The position numbers and the translations under genes are program-made. DNA of 64,000 bases, from contig CM060734.1 in assembly GCA_030704615.1 (NCBI GenBank), forward strand, positions 18,416,001-18,480,000, written 5' to 3'. The stretch is from Takakia lepidozioides (taxonomy: Eukaryota > Streptophyta > Takakiopsida > Takakiales > Takakiaceae). The notes beneath the pieces were generated by a model. That model searched no databases and was not told where the DNA came from. It was given only the letters and a program-made list of their open reading frames with translations. Shown in pieces: positions 61,801 through 64,000 of the stretch; within the stretch, counting starts at the first letter, position 1; each line of letters starts with the position of its first letter.

Positions 61801-63758
61801 GGAGGAGGGTGAGATTGCTGCGTCAGGGGATTCACCAGCAGAGCAGCGATCAGAGAGCTGGACGCAGGAAAAAGACGAAGTGGAGGAAGAAGAAGAAGAA
61901 GAAGAACAAGTAATTCAACCCCAACGAAAGCGCAAGCGGAGTAGCAGTCATCATCGCTGCATCTCCCACTTGGATGGATTCAACGAGGGTAACAATAGCA
62001 ATGGGTCATTCAGTGAGAGATTACACATACCTCCCATCTCCGTTCGTCTAACTCGTCCAGATCAGAGGGCTTCTCAATGGCTAGACTCCAGATTGGAGGA
62101 ACCTGATGTGACACTGTACGAGAGGTCCGACCAATGGGGGGCTCATGCAAAGAAGAGGCATGTAGCTCCACCCCTTGGTAGTGCTGATTTCCCCCACGAG
62201 ATTCAGACGGCAGTACGACCCCGGATTGTTTTCAAGCACAGCTGGACTAATGGGTTTCAGGAGCCGGCTGAAGATGTTGTAGAGGTGTCCAGAGAACTAA
62301 GGACTGTCAAGTCACTGCACTCAGGTGCATCAGGAAGTTGGGGGGGCAGTGGTGGGCGCATGCCTGAAAACCAGCAAAAGAAGGTATCCTTACATTTGCC
62401 AAGGCTTTGAATATACCATATTATTCAAATCTGTTTGCTGAGCAGAGTAGGGAAAATTTGGGATCACAAATACTCTTCTACAGTTCCGCCACCAGATTTC
62501 TTGTTTGATGACTGTAGTGATCAGTTGCATGTGCCGAAAAGGTTTTGACGATGGAATGAGGATGTGTGTAGTGCAAGGCAGTCCTGGGGAAATTGCAAGG
62601 AGCTGTGAATAAGGAAGGTCGACAAATTGCTGCAATGTTCATGGAGCTGCCGAAGCGCAATGAGTTACCTGATTATTACAAAGTTATAGCTCGACCTATT
62701 GATTCCCACACCATTGAAGAACGGTTGGACCGGTTTGAGTACACGAGTGTGTTGGACTTTGCAGCTGATGTTCAGCTCATGCTTGACAATGCATCACGCT
62801 ACCACATGAACTCTTCTGAGGTAGTGGCTGGCCTTTCTTGTTGGAAATTTGTTATCCGTGTCTGTACCTTGTCAGTGTCGCAGGTACAGTAATCACCAGT
62901 CTGGCTCTCTCTACATATCTTCACATCTTACGTGGCCATAGGTCTCAACCAGAGATTCTCAATAAAATGTGTTTCCAAAGATATGAGGTGCTGCTGGTTT
63001 TAAAGACTTCACAAGCTGTTTGCCTAAAGACAGACCTCATTCTCCAATGACAGGTGCAAGCAGATGCACGCCGCCTGCAAGCGTTGCTTGAACAGCGAAT
63101 GGGCCTGATGTTCCCAGATGTTGACTTCACTTCTGTACGAGTGAGGAGTGGTGTGGGCACAACTGCCCAAACCCCAAGCGCTGCCACTGAACGTGGATCG
63201 CGTCGGCAGCCAGCCGCCATTGGTGATGCTGCCAAGGCGATGCGCAGTGAACCCCCCTCAACAAGTGCGCGGAGCTCAGCCCATGTGCTGGCATCGGGCA
63301 GGCATGCAAGTGTACCAGATTTAGAAGAAACTGCAGTAAGTGAGAAAGGCAGATGCAGAGACAATAAGAGTAAAAATACAGAGAGGGAGAGTAAAGATAG
63401 GAGTAAGAAGGGTAGGCCGATTGCTCAGGATAGAGATTTAGTTGAGGAGGTTGATAGGGGTGGAGGGATATTGCATCCAGTAGATCTTGTAATTCATAAG
63501 AAGAAACGCAAGGGTAGAGAAAATGTAGAAAGTAGGCAGGCTAGTGCACAAATTGGTTCTATTTCTGGGGAGCACAGGGACCCTAGTGGGACAGGGCCTC
63601 CAGGCAGTCGCAAACTTCAGCCTGCCCCTGCTTGGACACAGTTTGCAGCCCCTGCTAGCGGGAAAGGAAGTGGGTCTGAGGATGCAAAAGTGGGGACAAT
63701 CAAGGTGTTGAAGAAATCGCGGACAGATGGGGGCAAGCGAAGGCCAAGTCGTACGTGA
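46825..63758 (+). CDS. BRM: BRAHMA-type SWI/SNF chromatin-remodelling ATPase (complete, 19 exons)
   Basis: BRM is the ATPase of plant SWI/SNF complexes and slides or evicts nucleosomes in the nucleus. Nineteen exons join in phase (~2352 residues): 46825-46968, 48475-48891, 49183-49891, 50190-50509, 50857-52239, 52530-52639, 52964-53051, 53378-53464, 53897-53989, 57633-57716, 57894-58097, 58479-58718, 59068-59784, 60149-60836, 61121-61170, 61409-61585, 61790-62383, 62572-62820, 63054-63758. Features: Gln/Pro-rich N-terminus; QLQ ([20 protein letters not shown]); HSA region (exon 5, [20 protein letters not shown]); Walker [19 protein letters not shown] box; helicase C ([32 protein letters not shown]); SnAC ([20 protein letters not shown]); acidic tail; bromodomain ([11 protein letters not shown]...[19 protein letters not shown]). 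It ends [13 protein letters not shown], like Arabidopsis BRM. The bromodomain separates it from SYD and MINU. Intron 9 holds a LINE. No lesion was seen. Confidence 0.95.
54015..57013 (+). mobile_element. 5'-truncated LINE in BRM intron 9, with target duplication
   Basis: The direct repeat TCTTTCTTCTGCTAA (15 bp, 54015-54029 and 56999-57013) brackets a 2969-bp insertion. It starts with telomere-like ACCCTAAACCCTAAACCCC (54030-54048). The end of an APE-type endonuclase follows ([12 protein letters not shown], ~54150). After a frame change near 54300 comes a long reverse transcriptase ORF to 56992: [40 protein letters not shown], motif A as [30 protein letters not shown], motif [11 protein letters not shown], a thumb, and a C-terminal [19 protein letters not shown] finger. 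The 3' end is GAGTACAA without poly(A). It is in the same orientation as BRM and within its intron. Because motif A has Asn for the catalytic Asp, and the 5' end is missing, this copy should be immobile. Confidence 0.9.
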
Positions 63759-64000
63759 ATTCTTTTGTGTATAATTCTATCTTAGCTCATTATCAAGTCA
63801 TAAGGCAATGTAGCTGCAATCAGAGCAAGCTGCAACAATTTTCTCTCTCTTTCCATGTGCTAAAGATGGTCCTCCCTTTTCCTTTATCGAGGAGCAGGTG
63901 GGTATTGAGAAGGATTTGATGTAATATGCCAGCACCTGGAAAATTGAAATTTCTTTCATGCCTGAGGACTATCTATATGCAATGTAGGCTATCACAGTCA
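63759..64000 (+). other. BRM 3' flank
   Basis: Downstream of the BRM stop and probably 3' untranslated region. No further gene is visible before the window ends. Confidence 0.5.

Noticed and set aside
1-64000. tRNA or rRNA genes
   Set aside because: No cloverleaf-like A/B box pair or conserved rRNA block was noticed by eye. A tRNAscan-SE/Infernal run would settle it.

Overview
The window is nuclear DNA of a land plant. It carries a plant-type DRM cytosine methyltransferase with permuted motifs, a plant BRAHMA (BRM) SWI/SNF ATPase, BYPASS1-family genes, PLS/DYW-style PPR fragments (VDMYAKCG motifs) and CCCTAAA telomere-type repeats. The PPR style, dense decayed transposons and moderate introns suggest a seed-free plant (bryophyte, lycophyte or fern), but the species cannot be fixed from the sequence.

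Layout. 0-2.7 kb: the 3' part of a DRM gene (+). One of its introns holds a 44-bp LINE tail. 5.0-6.0 kb: a half-length Rab geranylgeranyltransferase beta relic (-). 6.2-7.8 kb: a tandem array of ~197-bp units made from PPR sequence (-). 7.8-11.8 kb: a decayed MULE-type transposase with a SWIM finger (-). 12.7-18.7 kb: a multi-exon, frameshifted gene (+) combining a ParB-like box with a permuted amino-methyltransferase. Its introns are filled with near-perfect 22-bp palindromes. 19.4-22 kb: PPR relics, a LINE ORF1 fragment and a cluster of hairpins. 23.4-31.3 kb: LINE ORF1 relics, an unidentified coding relic and a second, truncated MULE copy. 31.8-37.1 kb: two BYPASS1-like genes (the first frameshifted, the second apparently intact) flanking a DPH1 pseudogene (-). 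37.8-42.7 kb: rearranged LINE fragments, mostly (-). 42.7-46.8 kb: repeat-bearing intergenic DNA. 46.8-63.8 kb: a complete 19-exon BRM gene (+) whose intron 9 has received a 2.97-kb LINE.

Only three host genes look functional: DRM (partial in the window), the second BYPASS1-like gene and BRM. DRM (RNA-directed DNA methylation) and BRM (nucleosome remodelling) both act on chromatin, but nothing shows that they are co-regulated. The rest is mobile or relic DNA. The most unusual object is the ParB-box/methyltransferase gene. Its protein architecture resembles prokaryotic or phage modification enzymes, yet it has spliceosomal introns, and those introns hold an ordered palindrome array that looks like a set of protein-binding sites.
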